Origin: Ailanthus altissimus
Taxonomy: Eukaryota; Streptophyta; Magnoliopsida; Sapindales; Simaroubaceae
DNA length: 64,000 bases
Reading direction: 5' to 3'
Assembly (NCBI GenBank): GCA_946807835.1
Contig: OX327697.1
Coordinates: 18,858,001 to 18,922,000, forward strand
Of the stretch, positions 23,251-35,365 are shown in pieces. How positions within the stretch are numbered: position 1 is the first letter of the stretch; the number at the start of each line of letters is the position of its first letter. Under the pieces are notes generated by a model, which searched no databases, had not been told where the DNA came from, and was given only the letters and a program-made list of their open reading frames with translations. Made by a program: the position numbers and the translations under genes.

Positions 23251-23960
23251 TGCAATTTTGAGGTGAAGGAATCATTCAAATTTCTCCTAGAGTAATAATA
23301 AAGAACAACCTTCTAAACTAATGAACCCCCTAGGATTTCTAGTATAACTTCAACACCAAAATGAGAAGAAACTAACCCTTAAATAAATGTCTTGAAATAT
23401 ATGAAGCAAATTGATGCACTCTTATAAAGTCAAACCAATCTATTGCAAAGCCAAGCAGGCTTTTTAAAGACCTTGGAGACTCAAGTAAGTCAGTTGGCCA
23501 CATCTTTAAACAATTACCAAACGTTCTTTGCCCAACAATACAGAGGTGAATCCAAAGAGTAATTGAGAGCATTCGAAGACAGTAAATTTGGGGGTGGAAA
23601 AGAACTAAAAGATGATCCAGAAAAATCCCAATTACAAGAGCATCCCGTTTAAGACAACAACCAGACAACAAATAATAAAACTGTAGCAAAAAAAAGATAG
23701 TTCTAAAAGATAATTGAGCTTGTACAATCCTCCTCCACTATTTTCCTAATGCCTATAGAAGCAAAACCTTGATAATCAATTTTCCAAGTCTTTGGAAGTC
23801 TTTAAAAAATTGCATATCAACATAGCATTTACTAATGAACTAGAACAGATTTCTAGTTACGTGAAATTTATAGAGGATATTTTGTCAAATAAGAAAAGAC
23901 TTAAAGACTTTGAAATAGTGGCTTTGACAAAAGAGTGTGGTGTAATATTGTAGAAGAAAT
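23251..23960 (+). other. Athila Gag C-terminal/spacer region
   Basis: Low-similarity sequence of the Gag-protease linker. Weak Athila-like phrases are visible (around 23440 LQSQAGFLKTLETQVSQLA). Stops are frequent. An antisense frame here is not a gene. Confidence 0.55.
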
Positions 23961-24480
23961 TGTCACCAAAGTTCAAGGATCCAAAGAGCTTTACCATTAC
24001 ATGCATCATTCTTTGGTAAACTTTTGTGTGACTTAGGGGCCAATATAAACTTATTGCCCCTGACAATTTACAAGAAGCAAAGTTTAGGGGAGGCAAAGTT
24101 AACAAATGTCACCTTACAAGTAGTAGATCGACCACTCATTAATCCAATGGCTACAATTGAAGATGTATTGGCAAAAGTTGATAAATTTATATTTCTAGCA
24201 AAGTTTATTATGTTAGACATAGAAGAAGATCAAGAGATTCCTATCATCTAAGACAAACCATTCTTAACCATGAGAAGGACATTAATTGATGTGCAAAAGA
24301 GAGAACTCACAATGAGAATTCAAGACTAAGAAGTGACGTTCAATGTGTTTAAAGCCATGGAGATGCCAAATGAAACAAAAGAATATTTCATCATTGAGAT
24401 AATTGACAGTAAAGTCCAACAAGTGTTTACCAAGATTCTATTTAAGACTCACTAGAAAATGTTGTAATCAATAGAGTTGA
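23961..24480 (+). pseudogene. Athila aspartic protease remnant
   Basis: KKLSPKFKDPKSFTI-like sequence leads to LCDLGANINLLPLTIYKK, which corresponds to the Athila protease active-site region (D.GASINLLP). EDVLAKVDKFIF and DIEEDQEIPII follow, then LIDVQKRELTMR. The catalytic Asp is kept, but Thr/Ser is Leu. One frameshift lies near 24015, with stops at 24249 and beyond. Confidence 0.85.
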
Positions 24481-25862
24481 GGTGGAGAATCAAGAAGCGC
24501 AGAAATATTAAAAATTTTGAATGCCACTTCACATTACAACAAAATCAAAGCAAAGTTTGAGCCATTAGAAAGACCAAAAAATATAAAGAGTCGAACTAAG
24601 CCTTTAATTTAAAAACCACCATTACTAGAACTCAAATCATTGTGAAGCCATTTATTATACTAGGCAATTCTTCTACTCATCTTATAATAATTTTTACTGA
24701 CCTTGATGATATAAAGAAAGAGAAATTGCTTAGAGTACTGAGGAAGCATAAGAAGGTGTTAAGGTGGACCATAGCAGATATTAGAGGTATAAGCCCTTCA
24801 TTTTGTATACATAAAATCCTTTTGGACAATGGCTATATAACATAAGTAGAACAGTAGTGCAAATTAAACCCTATCAGGAAAGAAGTAGTGAAGAAAAAGA
24901 TTATTAAATGGCTTGATCAGGAATCATAATCTAATTTTAGATAGCCCATGGGTAAGTTCTATGAAATGTGTACCAAAGAACGGAGGTGTAACAATTGTAG
25001 CTAATAAGAACAATGAGCTAATCCCTCATAAATAGTAATGGGATGGAGAGTATGTATGGATTATAGAAAATTGAACAAGGCTACACACAAGATCCACTTC
25101 TTATTGCCATTTATTAATTAAATGTCAAATAGAACTGTCGGCCATGAATATTATTGCTTCTTAAATGGTTATTCGGGGTTATAATCAGATTGCCATAGCC
25201 ATAAAAGATCAAGAAAAAAGTTATTTAGTTTCGACCTTTCGTCAGCCTACGAATCATTTTCATTCACCTATCTATATAGAATATTTGCTTTGTGAAAAAT
25301 ACCATTTAGATTATACAATGCACCAGCTACCTTTTAGGGATGTATAATGGCAATATTCTCTGATATAGTGGAGCAATACATAGAGGTTTTTATGGATAAT
25401 TTTTCAGTTTTTGGGGATTCTTTTGATATGTGGCTTGACAATCTGGCATTTGTACTAAAGAGATGTGAGGAGACTAACTTGGTGCTGAATTAGGAGAAGT
25501 GGCATTTCATGGTTAATGAGGGGATTGTTCTTGGCCATTAGATTTCTTCGAAAGGGATTGAAGTCAACCATGAAAAATAGAGACAATAAAAAAGTTTCCA
25601 CCCCCAAAACATGTCTAGGGAATTTGGAGTTTTTTTGGGCATGCATACTTTTATAGAAGATTCATAAAGGATTTTCCCAAACTCCTTTGCAACCTATTAG
25701 AGAAGGATGTGTAGTTCAAATTCAATGAGGAATGCATAAAAGGCTTTCGAAGTATTGAAGAAAAAGTTAATTTCAACCCTAACTATTATAGTATTAGATT
25801 GAGACCTGCCATTTAAGTTAATGTTTGATGTAAGTGATATTGCAGTAGAAGCAATCTTAAGC
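24481..25862 (+). pseudogene. Athila RT-RNase H remnant
   Basis: KEKLLRVLRKHKKVLRWTIADIRGISPSFCIHKILL (24720-24830) is the pre-RT segment. SMKCVPKNGG-like, VTIVANKNNELIP and GWRVCMDYRKLNKATHKIHFLLPF form the RT fingers. GYNQIAIA follows, then the catalytic box VFMDNFSVFGDSFD, in which the second Asp of the DD pair is Asn. FVLKRCEETNLVLN and EGIVLGH follow, then LPFKLMFDVSDIAVEAIL, the RNase H start. It breaks off there. Between 25230 and 25330 the RT has extra poorly matching sequence. Many stops. Confidence 0.88.
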
Positions 25863-25928
25863 CACTAAAGGTTGCGATCAGAGCAAGGTAATGCTATTTG
25901 AAGAGGTCCACGTACTTGGTGAACCCCT
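25863..25928 (-). pseudogene. Tat antisense ORF fragment, leftmost piece
   Basis: On the minus strand this short piece reads on in the same frame as the fragment right of 34639 when the solo LTR between them is removed (GFTKYVDLFK follows GKLE). This is inference from frame continuity. The left border with Athila RNase H is known only to about 10 bases. Confidence 0.4.
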
Positions 25929-26556
25929 TGTTGGAGTGTCGATTATTTATTAGGCTACATGTGTTATGTATTCATCATGTAAATATCCATATCTTATATA
26001 TATACCTACACAATAGAAGTCTAAATTATACAATGAACACAATATATATACATATTAACCAAATTAATGTCAAATTGAAAATATAACACTTGAAGCTTTT
26101 GGATTAAGATTAACTATAGTTTGCATGAAATGGAACCATTGTCAATTCTAACAATCAACGGAGGTGGTTTTTATTGGCTAAAACAATAGTCTATAATCCA
26201 ATATTAGTTTAACACTTAAACTAATTAGATTAACTCTCAATCTACTGAAATATAATTTGTTTTAACTTAGATCAACACTTGAACTATAAAAATAAATTAC
26301 TTAAGTTACTACAAAGAGGACCCAGAATTTGAAGTATAATCAGAGCTATTAATTTCAACCTGGAAATAAAAACTAATAAACAAGTTCTTTTGTTTTTCTT
26401 TCCCAAATTTTGCTGGCAACTAAAACTTCTTAAATTTAACTTCATTTCACCATTATATATAAATGACTTAATTTAAATTTAATTTTCATATAATTTATGT
26501 TTAATTTAGACTTTAACCTAACCCAAGTTAACAATTAACTGAAGTTAAGTTAACTT

Positions 26557-28203
26557 TATTGGAATTTATGCCTACATGTCATCCCTTTTATATATGAATA
26601 TTTGTTTTATATTTATACTATTGTTAATCTTTAAACCGCTAATTATATTTAATATATGGTAAGATGCTTGTAAAGTTTCAGACATTGTATGATCTAAATG
26701 AGTTTAAATCTGATCTAAAGGAGTTTAGATCAGTACTAAGAATTAGTAACACTGAGAGTTATAAATATTAAGAGTTAGCACTAATGAGAATTAGAAGGTT
26801 ATAAGAGTCAACAAAATTTAAAGAGTTAGAGCCTTGTCTGAAATGAGACAAAGACCTGAGAATATATTAGTAATGATGTAGTTACAAAAAGTTGCAAATC
26901 GTGCTAGAAAATGTCATTATGAAAATATATTCTCAAATACTATGTTCTTGATCTATTTTCACTAATGCGGGTCTGTCGGTGAAAGTCTTATTATATATAG
27001 ATCTATATATATCTATATCTAGATAGTCCAGATCGTTTGACTTAGCAGATCATAAGTTCAGTGGAAGCTCATATAGATTTATAGGTGTTCAGTAAGGACT
27101 GGGTACTGAACAGACTCATGAGGACCTCCAATAGTCATCCAATAAAGTCGTCAATTAAGGGTCTTCTCGAGTTTAGTAGTATTTATGATCCTTTGACCTG
27201 AGCGCCACGATGGACTTGTGAGTGATCCGTTATACTTTAATTCCACATATGTCAGAAACCTTTCATGGTATGACTACTGGTGTCGCTGGATATGGTTCGA
27301 TGCTCATAGAATTTGGTATGTATAGATGTGGGATCCATTAGCTCATTTGGGTAAGTAATGTATCATGATGCTCCAAGATAGTGTTCAAAAAGTTTTATGG
27401 CCATAACTAGTAATATCCGAGAAAAGAGTTTTACCATAGGGATAAATAATATCGCAAAAGTGTATGTCGATACCATTTATTAAAATACGAATCTGGAGAT
27501 AAGTTTACGGTCGAGCATATGAAGATTTAACGGTGTTGATCTATGTCTCCACTATTCTAGGATATAAAAGATGTAAGGATTATACGGATATGTTATAACC
27601 TCAATTTGTATGATCTAATGAGCCACTTTTTAATATTCATAATATGTGTATGGGGCAATGTTCACGGACATATGGAGAAGCTTTATATTACAAACTGAGT
27701 ATGGATCTAGAGAGTCTCACAATATGAAGTGTACTCATTGTGCATTGGGACAGTATATTGAATTGAACAATTTGGTCCTAGAAATTCCATCAAAGAGGGA
27801 GAGAGTTGTTTCTCTAAGCAAAAAGTTGTAAGAAAAATGGAAAACAAAAATAATTCATCTATTCTTCTCTTAAGAAACAAAACTTGAAAACAAAAGTGTA
27901 TAAGTGTTAAATACATACTACTGGAAATAATTCATAGCTACCATTTTAGCTTTACAATCCCATCGGATTGTTGTGAATTAGAATTGTATAAGAAATCACT
28001 TTAAGGTGAGCTATAGATTTTGAAATCTTTACCAAAATTCATCAAATGTATGTTTCTGTAATCTTAAGCTATTAATGATTCAATTTACATGTGTATAGAT
28101 TGATTATATGCTTATTTTTACTGCCAAACGTGTATATGATACATGTATTTAAGTTTTTCAACTTGTACACAATTACATGCATGCACCTTAAAATATATTA
28201 TCA
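26557..28203 (+). repeat. 5' LTR of the AACTT-flanked copia
   Basis: Starts TATTGGAATTTATGCC (the TG has decayed to TA) and ends ATTATCA just before the PBS. Length 1647 bp against 1633 bp for its 3' partner. Confidence 0.92.
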
Positions 28204-28205
28204 AA

Positions 28206-28217
28206 TGATATCAGAGC
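28206..28217 (+). other. Primer-binding site, initiator-Met tRNA type
   Basis: TGATATCAGAGC differs in one base from the copia consensus TGGTATCAGAGC and lies two bases after the 5' LTR. Confidence 0.88.
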
Positions 28218-28344
28218 ATGTTTATTGTGTTTTTGGGTTGTTAGAGTATTATATGAAGTGTTTAGAATGCTTGAAAATAGTGAAAACTGCATTTTAAAGT
28301 GTAGAGAAATAGTTTATGTCGAAAGAACACTGCAAATAGAATGT

Positions 28345-28575
28345 TGGGTCATTCATGTGTTAACATGAACAACGCGATGTTCATCGGTGAATGCTAGAGC
28401 GTTCATCATATAACGTTGAGGCATTCATTGTGAGAATGCTGGGGTGTTAAGGTGCTTAATGTAGGGGCGTTCAAAGGGCAACACGTTAGGGCATTCATGA
28501 GGCAGAATGCCTGAGCGTTCAAGTGTTGAATGCTGAGGCGTTCGTAAGTCAGAACATCGGGGTGCTTTAGGTTGA
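28345..28575 (+). repeat. Leader array of ~9 palindromic GAAYGC..GCRTTC units
   Basis: Units of 22-24 bases such as GAATGCTAGAGCGTTC, GAATGCTGGGGTGTTA, GAATGCCTGAGCGTTC and GAATGCTGAGGCGTTC follow each other head to tail. Each is an imperfect palindrome. The same array in antisense is at 53098-53297 in a related element. It is non-coding and lies between PBS and gag. Confidence 0.85.
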
Positions 28576-28897
28576 AGACTGAAAACAAAATACACTTCAA
28601 TTTGAAAATTTGGATGTGAGGTTCATTTAATACAATTATAATTGTTATATTATTGTATTATATATTGTAAACATTTGTTTATACTGTTAACCACAATAGG
28701 AGCCCTATTCGTAGGGGTTAGTTGTGATTGTATAAACAAATATTCTAATTATAAATCAGATCATTATTAATTATTAAAAATTATTAATAAAAAAATCCCT
28801 CTTAATCAGAATTAATAATATTATATTATAAGATAATATTATATAACAATCCGTCTTGTCAATACAGCATTAGACGGTTCATTTTGGTCTTTTTAAA

Positions 28898-29178
28898 TAT
28901 TGATACAACGTAAGGGATTGGTTAGGGTGATTTGGGCTATACCGATTAAATATAAGATAAGGCAAATATATACGAACGTATTTTGCTATAGCGTGAGGGT
29001 AATACTGGTAATATATATTTGATGATTGACAAGTTAATTTAGAATACACTTATCCAATATTGCTATAGTGTAAGGATAAGGTGTATTTAAGATCAATTGT
29101 AAGAGTTGCATGAGATGCAATCGATAAGAGTTGTCTACCTTTTGAGTATACAAAGGCCAATATTGTTACAACGTGAGG
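28898..29178 (+). repeat. Four spaced copies of a ~20-nt leader motif
   Basis: ATATTGATACAACGTAAGG (28898), TTTTGCTATAGCGTGAGG (28982), CAATATTGCTATAGTGTAAG (29055) and CAATATTGTTACAACGTGAG (29159) share a consensus near CAATATTGCTACAACGTGAG. The same four-copy layout recurs in the leaders at 38491-38781 and 52340-52629. Confidence 0.85.
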
Positions 29179-29339
29179 TTATAGTAAAATGCCAATGGTG
29201 TTTTTAGATTAAAAAAATGTGTAACTATTATACCCATGATCTAAAACATTATATATTAACGATTGAAATATTCCGCTAACATCTTTTTTTTTTATCTAGT
29301 GAAGATCAAATATCTTCAAGCAACCTATTAGTTCGTATC

Positions 29340-30240
29340 ATTGATGCGCACCAACTCAAAGTTGTAGAAAATTATACTTACTAGCTTATGAATTTCAAAA
29401 TAGTTTTGAATTCTAAAAAGTTTTGGTATGTAATTGAACAGCGTCTACCCTGAGCCATTTCTGATAATGTTTCTCCAGAAAAAAAAAGAGACATATTCAA
29501 AATGGTTGGATGATAATTTAAAAGTCAAATTGTACATCCTCAGTTCAATGTTTACGGAGCTATAAAGAGAGCATGCCTACATTGACAGTGCTAACAGCAT
29601 AATACTCCATCTGGAGGAGTTATTTGGCGACCGACCTCAAGTTGAAATATACAAGGTTGCCAAATCTCCCTTTCAAGCTAAACTATCCGAGGACAGTCCA
29701 GTGAGTCCCTATGTCCTTAAGATTATATCTTACATTGAGAGGCTGAAAATCGTGGATATCTCATTGAGCAATACATTGGGGAATAGTTTGATTCTCCATT
29801 CACTTCTAGGGTCATTTGTATAGTTCATCATGAACTTCAAAATGCAAGGATTGACCCCTACTTATGCTGATCTGCATAACATACTGAAAACAGACAAGAG
29901 GATATGAACAAAGAAGGCACAACCCTCCATGTTTAATGTGCTTCATCTTCTAACCCAAATACTTCTAAGAAGTTTAGAAGGAAGAATAAAAAGAAAGTAA
30001 AGCATGCACCCAACATGGGTCCTCAAAAGCAACCCTATCCAAGCCACAATGTAAGAATAAAGCAAAAGGAAAATGTTTCCATTGCTGCAAGGATGAGAAC
30101 TGGAAGCATAACTGCTCAAAATACCTTACCAAGATCAAGAAAAACCCCTCAAGTATACACTTACCTATTGTTGACATTCTTTTAGCATTTGATGCTAGTA
30201 CTGACTGAGTATTCAATACTACTTGTTCTTTTCTGCAATG
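29340..30240 (+). pseudogene. gag: copia Gag, zinc knuckle and protease-start remnant
   Basis: MNFKIVLNSKKFWYVIEQRLP (29390-29452) is the UBN2-type Gag start, then ISDNVSPEKK. After frameshifts the sequence follows the Gag of the copy at 51560-52130 (LEELFGDRPQVEIYKVAKS..F, then YVLKIISYIERL). A CFHC-like knuckle is at about 30075-30120 and a DASTD.VFNT-like protease start at about 30190-30220. Multiple stops and at least two frameshifts are present. Confidence 0.8.
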
Positions 30241-31065
30241 TATTACAAGATCTGAAAGAAGTTAGACTATTATAGCCTAGAGTAGTACAACTTCATATTA
30301 AGAAAGGTGATTTTCTGTGGGTTGAAGCTATTAGACGTTTTGATTTATTTCTTCCATGTAATAAAATTATTGTATTAAATAATTACTATTATGTGCCAAA
30401 TATTATGCGGCAAATTATTTTCATTCATGTATTGGATAGTAAAGGATATCATATGTATGGTCAGAACTGTTCCTTATGCTTGTATGATATGGATAATATT
30501 TTATTAGATGAATGTCAGTTGATTAATGGCCATTATATTTTGGATACAATAGAAAATGTCATGAATGTACCGGTAAATACTAGTAGTAATTCAAAAACTT
30601 TAAATGAGACCAAATTTCAGAATATGAGATTAGGTCATATAAGTGTGAGATGCCTATCTCATATGATTAAGGATGGTTGAATACTTGATTTGACCATAGA
30701 ACCTTATCTAGTTTGTGAATATTGTATTGAAGAAAAAATGACCAAAGCTCCATTTACTGGTGTTAGACACCGCGCCACTGATTTTTTAGAACTAGTGCAT
30801 AGTAATATGTGTGGTCCAATGAATCACACTGCAATGGGTAGGTTTTGGTATTTTGTAGTCTTTATCAATGATCTTTCATAATTTGGATACGTGTTTCTTA
30901 TGAAATAAAAGTTAGAAACTTTTTAAAAGTTCAAAGAATTTCAAATCGAAGTAGAAAAACAAACCGAAAAGTATATCAAATGCCTCTAATTAGATCGAGG
31001 CAGTGAATATATAAATAATGAATTTTTAGATTATTTAATAGAGAATGGGATTCTCACTCAGTATA
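30240..31065 (+). pseudogene. copia pre-integrase and integrase remnant
   Basis: The frame 30393-30680 carries VPNIMRQIIFIHVLDSKGY and NETKFQNMRLGHISVRCLSHMIKDG, the GAG-pre-integrase HLRLGH-like region. The frame 30690-30881 gives LTIEPYLVCEYCIEEKMTKAPF, LVHSNMCGPMNH and FINDLS, the zinc-binding end and first catalytic region. LDRGSEYINNEFLDYL follows. It stops at the RT deletion junction near 31065. In FINDLS the catalytic Asp pair of FIDD is changed to ND. Confidence 0.85.
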
Positions 31066-31517
31066 GTCATAGATGATAGAAATTCTAAATTTGAGTATGT
31101 ATTCATTCTCAATAGTATTGTAGTAAGTTGGAAAAGTAACAAAAAGTCATCCACAACTGATTCCACATAGAGGTAGAATATATTGTAGCCTCGGAAACAG
31201 CAAAAGAAACAGTGGATACACAAATTTTTCGTTGAACTTAGAATAGTTCCAAGTACAATGGATCCTATACCATTTTTTTGCGATAATAATGGAGCCATGA
31301 CATAAGTTAAAAGAGACGAGAGCACACCAAAAGTGTAAGTATGTGGAAAGAAAATACCATATCATTAGAGAAATTTTGGCTAGAAGAGATGTAATAGTTT
31401 ATAGAGTAGACTCTATAAATAATGTAGCGGATTCACTTACTAAAGCTTTAACTCTAAAAATATTTGAAAGACACGTGGAGTCAATGGACATTAAATACCA
31501 CCGTGAATGGCACTAAA
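31066..31517 (+). pseudogene. copia RNase H remnant joined directly to integrase
   Basis: Begins at the counterpart of DDRNS (bases GATGATAGAAATTC) and continues with sequence matching WKS..K..STTEAEYIAAS-, then VDSINNVADSLTKAL at about 31405-31450 and HVES.DIKYHREWH. Compared with the copy at 13400 about 1.6 kb, all of RT, is missing. Stops are frequent. A polypurine tract GCAAGTGGAAGT (31518-31529) follows. Confidence 0.8.
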
Positions 31518-31529
31518 GCAAGTGGAAGT

Positions 31530-33162
31530 TGTTGAAATTTATGCTTACGTGCCATCCCTTTTATGTATGAATATTTGCTTTATATTTATATTATTATTAT
31601 TTTATTAAATTACTAACTATATTTAATATATAGTAAGATGTTTGTAATATTTCAGACATTGTATGATCTGAAGGGGTTCAGATCTAGTCTAAAAGAGTTT
31701 ATATTAGTGCTAAGAATTAGCAACGCTGAGAGTTATAAATGCTAAGAGTTAGCACTGATAAGAGTCAGCAAAATCTAATAACTTAGAGCCTTGTCTAAAA
31801 TAGAACAAAGACCCGAGAATATACTAGTAATGATATAGTTGCAAAGAGTTACAAATGGTGCTAGGAAATGTCTTTATACAAATATATTCTCAAATACTAT
31901 ATTCCTGATCTCTTTTCACTGATGTGAGTTTGTCGGTGGAAATCTTATTATATATATATATCTGTGTATATCTATATCTAGATGGCCTTAATGATTACTC
32001 TTCGCAGACCATGAGTTTAGTGAAAGCTCGTATAGAGATACAAGTGTTCAGTAAAGAGTGGGTATTAAACAGACTCACGAAAACCTCCAATAGTCATCTT
32101 ATAAAGCCGTCAATTAAAGGTCTTTTCGAATTGAGTAGTATTTATGATCCTTTGACCTGAGCGTTACAATGGACTTATGAGTGATCCATCATACTTTAAT
32201 TCCACACATGTCAGAAACCTTTCATAGTCTAACTACTGGTGTCACTAGGTATGGTTCGATGTTCATAGAGTCTGGTATGCATAGATGTGGGATCCATTAG
32301 CTCATATAGGTGAGTAATGTATCCTGATGCTCCAAGATAGTGCTTCAAAAAGTTTTATGGCCATAAGCAGTAATATTCGAGAAAAGAGTTTTACCCTAAG
32401 GATAAATAATATCGCAAAAGTGTTTGCGGATATTATTTATTGAAATACAAATCTAGAGATAAGTTTACGATCGAGCATATGGAGATTTAACGGTGTTGAT
32501 TTATGTCTCCGCTCTTCCAGGATATAAATGAGGGAATGATTATACTGATATATTATAAACTCAACTTGTTTGATCTAACGACCCATTTTGTAATATTAGT
32601 AACATATGTGTGGAGTAACTTTTACGGACGTATGGAAGATTTCTATATGACAAACAGAGCGTGGATCTAAAAAGTCTTACAATATGAAGTGTACTCATTG
32701 TGCACTAGAACAACATATTAGATTGAATAGTTTGGTCCTAAAAATTCTAGCAAAGAGGGAGAGATTTATTTTTATAAGCAAACAGTTGTAAAAAAAAAAA
32801 AAGCAAAAACAATTCATCTCTTATTCTCTTAAAAAACAAAACTTGAAAGCAAAAGTGTTTAAATGTTAAATACTTATTGCTGGAAACAATTCATAGCTAC
32901 TATTCTTGGTTCACAATCGCACTGGATTGTTGTGAACTAGAATTGCACAAGAATTCACTTCAATATGAGCTCCGAAATTTTAAATCTTCACCGAAGTTCA
33001 TTAAAGGTAAGTTTCTATAATCTTAAGCATTTAATGATTCAATTTACATGTGTATATGTTGATTATATACTTATTTCTACTGTCAAACGTGTATATGATG
33101 TATGTATTTAGGCTTTTCAACTTGTACACAAATACATGCATGCACCTTAAAACACATTATTA
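31530..33162 (+). repeat. 3' LTR of the AACTT-flanked copia
   Basis: Starts TGTTGAAATTTATGC after the polypurine tract, ends CATTATTA, and is followed by the TSD AACTT. Confidence 0.92.
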
Positions 33163-34639
33163 AACTTAACCTTTGTTAGTTAAATATCTAAATTTAACTT
33201 AACCATAATTAACTTTTAACCATAGTTAAGTTTACTTAACTCTTAAGCAAACATAAATATCTTAATTTAACCTAACCCTATGGTTATAATTACCCATGTT
33301 AGATTAAAATATCATTGATTATTTAATAATTAAATAATCAGTAAAGTAAAATTTCTTTTAAACCCTTTACTTGGTTACAAAGTTAACCTAAAGTGAGTCC
33401 TACCATAATCATATACTTTGGTTAACTTAACCATAGTTATTTACTAAATTTTACTGTGTTAAACTATTCAATACAGTATACTGCCTTTGTGCACAACAGG
33501 TACACTTGATATTGCAGAACTCCTTAGGTCCACGTCTAATTCGTTAAATGGAACTATTCCATGAGTTTGTGAACGATGCCTCACGCCCAAGTCACGGATA
33601 TAACAAATCAGCGCGTTAGACCATACATGTTGAGGCTATTACATATACGTATAATCCTTCTATCATAGATATCCTGGATGTGCGGGAATATAGTTCATCA
33701 CCGTCAAATCCCCATTAGCTCGTCCGTGAACATATCTCCAGATTCGTATCTCAATGAACAATATACGTAAACACTTTTGCAATATTATTTAACCCTTTAG
33801 GAAATTACTTTCTCAGGTTTTATTGCTTATGGGCATAAGACTTTCTGATATACAATCTCAAAGCATCGGATATTCAACTCACATATGTAAGTTGAGGGAT
33901 CCCGTATCTACACATACCGAACTTTATGAGCATCAGACCATACTCAATGACACATAGCGGTCAGACCATGAAAAGTCTCTAACGTCTATGGAACCAAAGT
34001 ATGATGGATCACTCACAAGTCTACTGTGATGCTCAGGTCAAAAAAATATGAATAATACATTCATTTGACAGCTTTATAGGATGTCTGTTGGGATTCTCGT
34101 GAGTTTGCTCAGTATATAATCCTTACTAAATACTCGTATTCCTATATAAGCTCTAAGCTCATGGTCAGTTAAGAATAACCATTTATATTATATAGATATA
34201 AACGTATATTGATCTATATAAAGGGATTCATCGATAGACTCGCATAAGAGAAAATAGATCAGGAACTAATATTTTAGAACATATTTGCAAAATGACTTTT
34301 CCTACCATCTATTGTAACTTTTTGTAACTATGTCATTTCTGGCATATTCCCAGGTTATTATCCCATTTCAGACAAGGTTTGTAAATCTTAGAATTTTACT
34401 CACTCTTATAACTTGCTAACTCTTAGCACTTATAACTTTTAACGTTGCTAACTCTTAGCATTGGTCTAAACTCTTTAGACCAGATTTGAACTCATCAAAT
34501 CATATAATGTTGTAACATTACAAGCATAATACCATTTAATAAAATGTAATTTGCGATTAAATAAAAAATATATTGTATAAATATTATTGAAAAAATATTC
34601 ATACAAAATTAGGATGGCATGTAAGCGCAAACTCTAACA

Positions 34640-35020
34640 CCTCTAACTTACCCTATTCAAACATTAGTCCACAAGGACTCTTGCTTCTTGGCTAAGCATC
34701 CTTACCTCTTTCTTAGCTACCCTATCTTTTATGCCAGTTTAGCTCATTCTGACCTTAGGGTAGAAGCAGTGGCCTCAACGTTGGCTACATTTACCTTAAA
34801 GATTTTCTTTATCCTCTAGAACTTAGAGAGCTAGTTCTGCACCGCTGCTGCTTTCACCTAATCCTACAAATACAAAAAAAATATCAGTCTAAGCACAGCT
34901 TAAAAGAAAGAAAAGAAAAGGAAAATTTTCTAAACATACCTCTATAACATTACCGAGTGCAAGGTAAATGGCCATGACCTTGTCCTACTCGGAGGTTACC
35001 TCGACATGACCCACATTCTC
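34640..35020 (-). pseudogene. Tat antisense ORF fragment (coiled-coil-like part)
   Basis: The minus-strand reading includes ENVGHVEVTSE, then KVMAIYLALGNVIE and further on VNVANVEATASTLRSE and LRKR..LAKKQESL, Lys/Glu/Leu-rich helical sequence. It fits the C-terminal coiled-coil part of the antisense accessory protein of Tat elements. It is bounded by two copia insertions. Assignment rests on position, strand and composition. Confidence 0.5.
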
Positions 35021-35059
35021 ATTGCTCATGTATTTACCGCTTCGATCTAGTCGAAGGCA

Positions 35060-35365
35060 TTTGATATACTTTTCAATTTATTTCTCTACTTCAAGTCAAA
35101 ACTTTTTGAACTTTTCAAAAGTTTCTGAATTATGTTTTATAAGAAACACATATCTAAATCATGACTGATCATCGATAAAGATAATAAAGTATCGAAATCC
35201 ATCCATTATAGTGTGATTCATTAGACCACACACATCACTATATACAAGTTTCAATAAATCAGTGGCGTGGTATCCAACACTAGTAAATAGAGATTTGGTC
35301 ATTTTTCCTTGAATACAAGATTCATAAACTGGATAAGGTTCTATGGTCAACCATCCTTAACTAGA
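35060..35365 (-). pseudogene. copia integrase N-terminal remnant
   Basis: Minus strand 35350-35159 reads LTIEPYPVYESCIQGKMTKSLF-like zinc-binding end, LVYSDVCGLMNH and FIIFIDDQS with the first catalytic Asp. It continues toward 35060 with sequence matching SETFEKFK and CLRLDR-like. The Pro of CGPMN is Leu. It is the same domain as at 13405 and 30690. The rest of integrase is missing. Confidence 0.82.

Larger units (their letters stand above)
12758..25862 (+). mobile_element. Athila-type Ty3/gypsy element, 3'-truncated
   Basis: Contains a 5' LTR (split), a decayed Asp-type PBS, a leader with a MITE, gag, protease and RT-RNase H in the Athila order. It is inserted in the Tat element downstream of integrase. 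It ends abruptly inside RNase H near 25862, where sequence assignable to the Tat antisense ORF begins. The 3' half of Pol and the 3' LTR are therefore deleted. All frames have stops. Confidence 0.8.
26552..33167 (+). mobile_element. Complete copia element with both LTRs and TSD AACTT, RT deleted
   Basis: The 5' LTR 26557-28203 and 3' LTR 31530-33162 flank a 3.3-kb internal region and are bordered by identical AACTT pentamers (26552-26556, 33163-33167). Internal order is PBS, leader with two repeat arrays, gag, zinc knuckle, protease remnant, integrase, then a direct jump to RNase H at about 31065, so RT is missing. In one aligned stretch of about 126 bases the two LTRs differ at 18 positions, 15 of them transitions, so the insertion is old. 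It is inserted in the solo LTR at 25929-34639. Confidence 0.92.
25929..34639 (-). mobile_element. copia solo LTR (-), split by a complete copia element
   Basis: 25929-26551 and 33168-34639 form one LTR of about 2.1 kb. Its minus-strand start is TGTTAGAGTTTGCGC at 34639 and its end is at TGTTGG (25929). Both halves align with the other minus-strand LTRs of the family. Flanking pentamers CCCCT (25924-25928) and CCTCT (34640-34644) match in four of five. There is no internal region, so it is a solo LTR left by LTR-LTR recombination. A plus-strand copia (26557-33162) later inserted in it. Confidence 0.75.

Noticed and set aside
23372..23689. 105-codon minus-strand open frame
   Set aside because: Antisense to the Athila Gag C-terminal region and without domain similarity.
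28406..28600. 64-codon minus-strand open frame with repeats
   Set aside because: The repeated peptide simply reflects the palindrome array of the copia leader.
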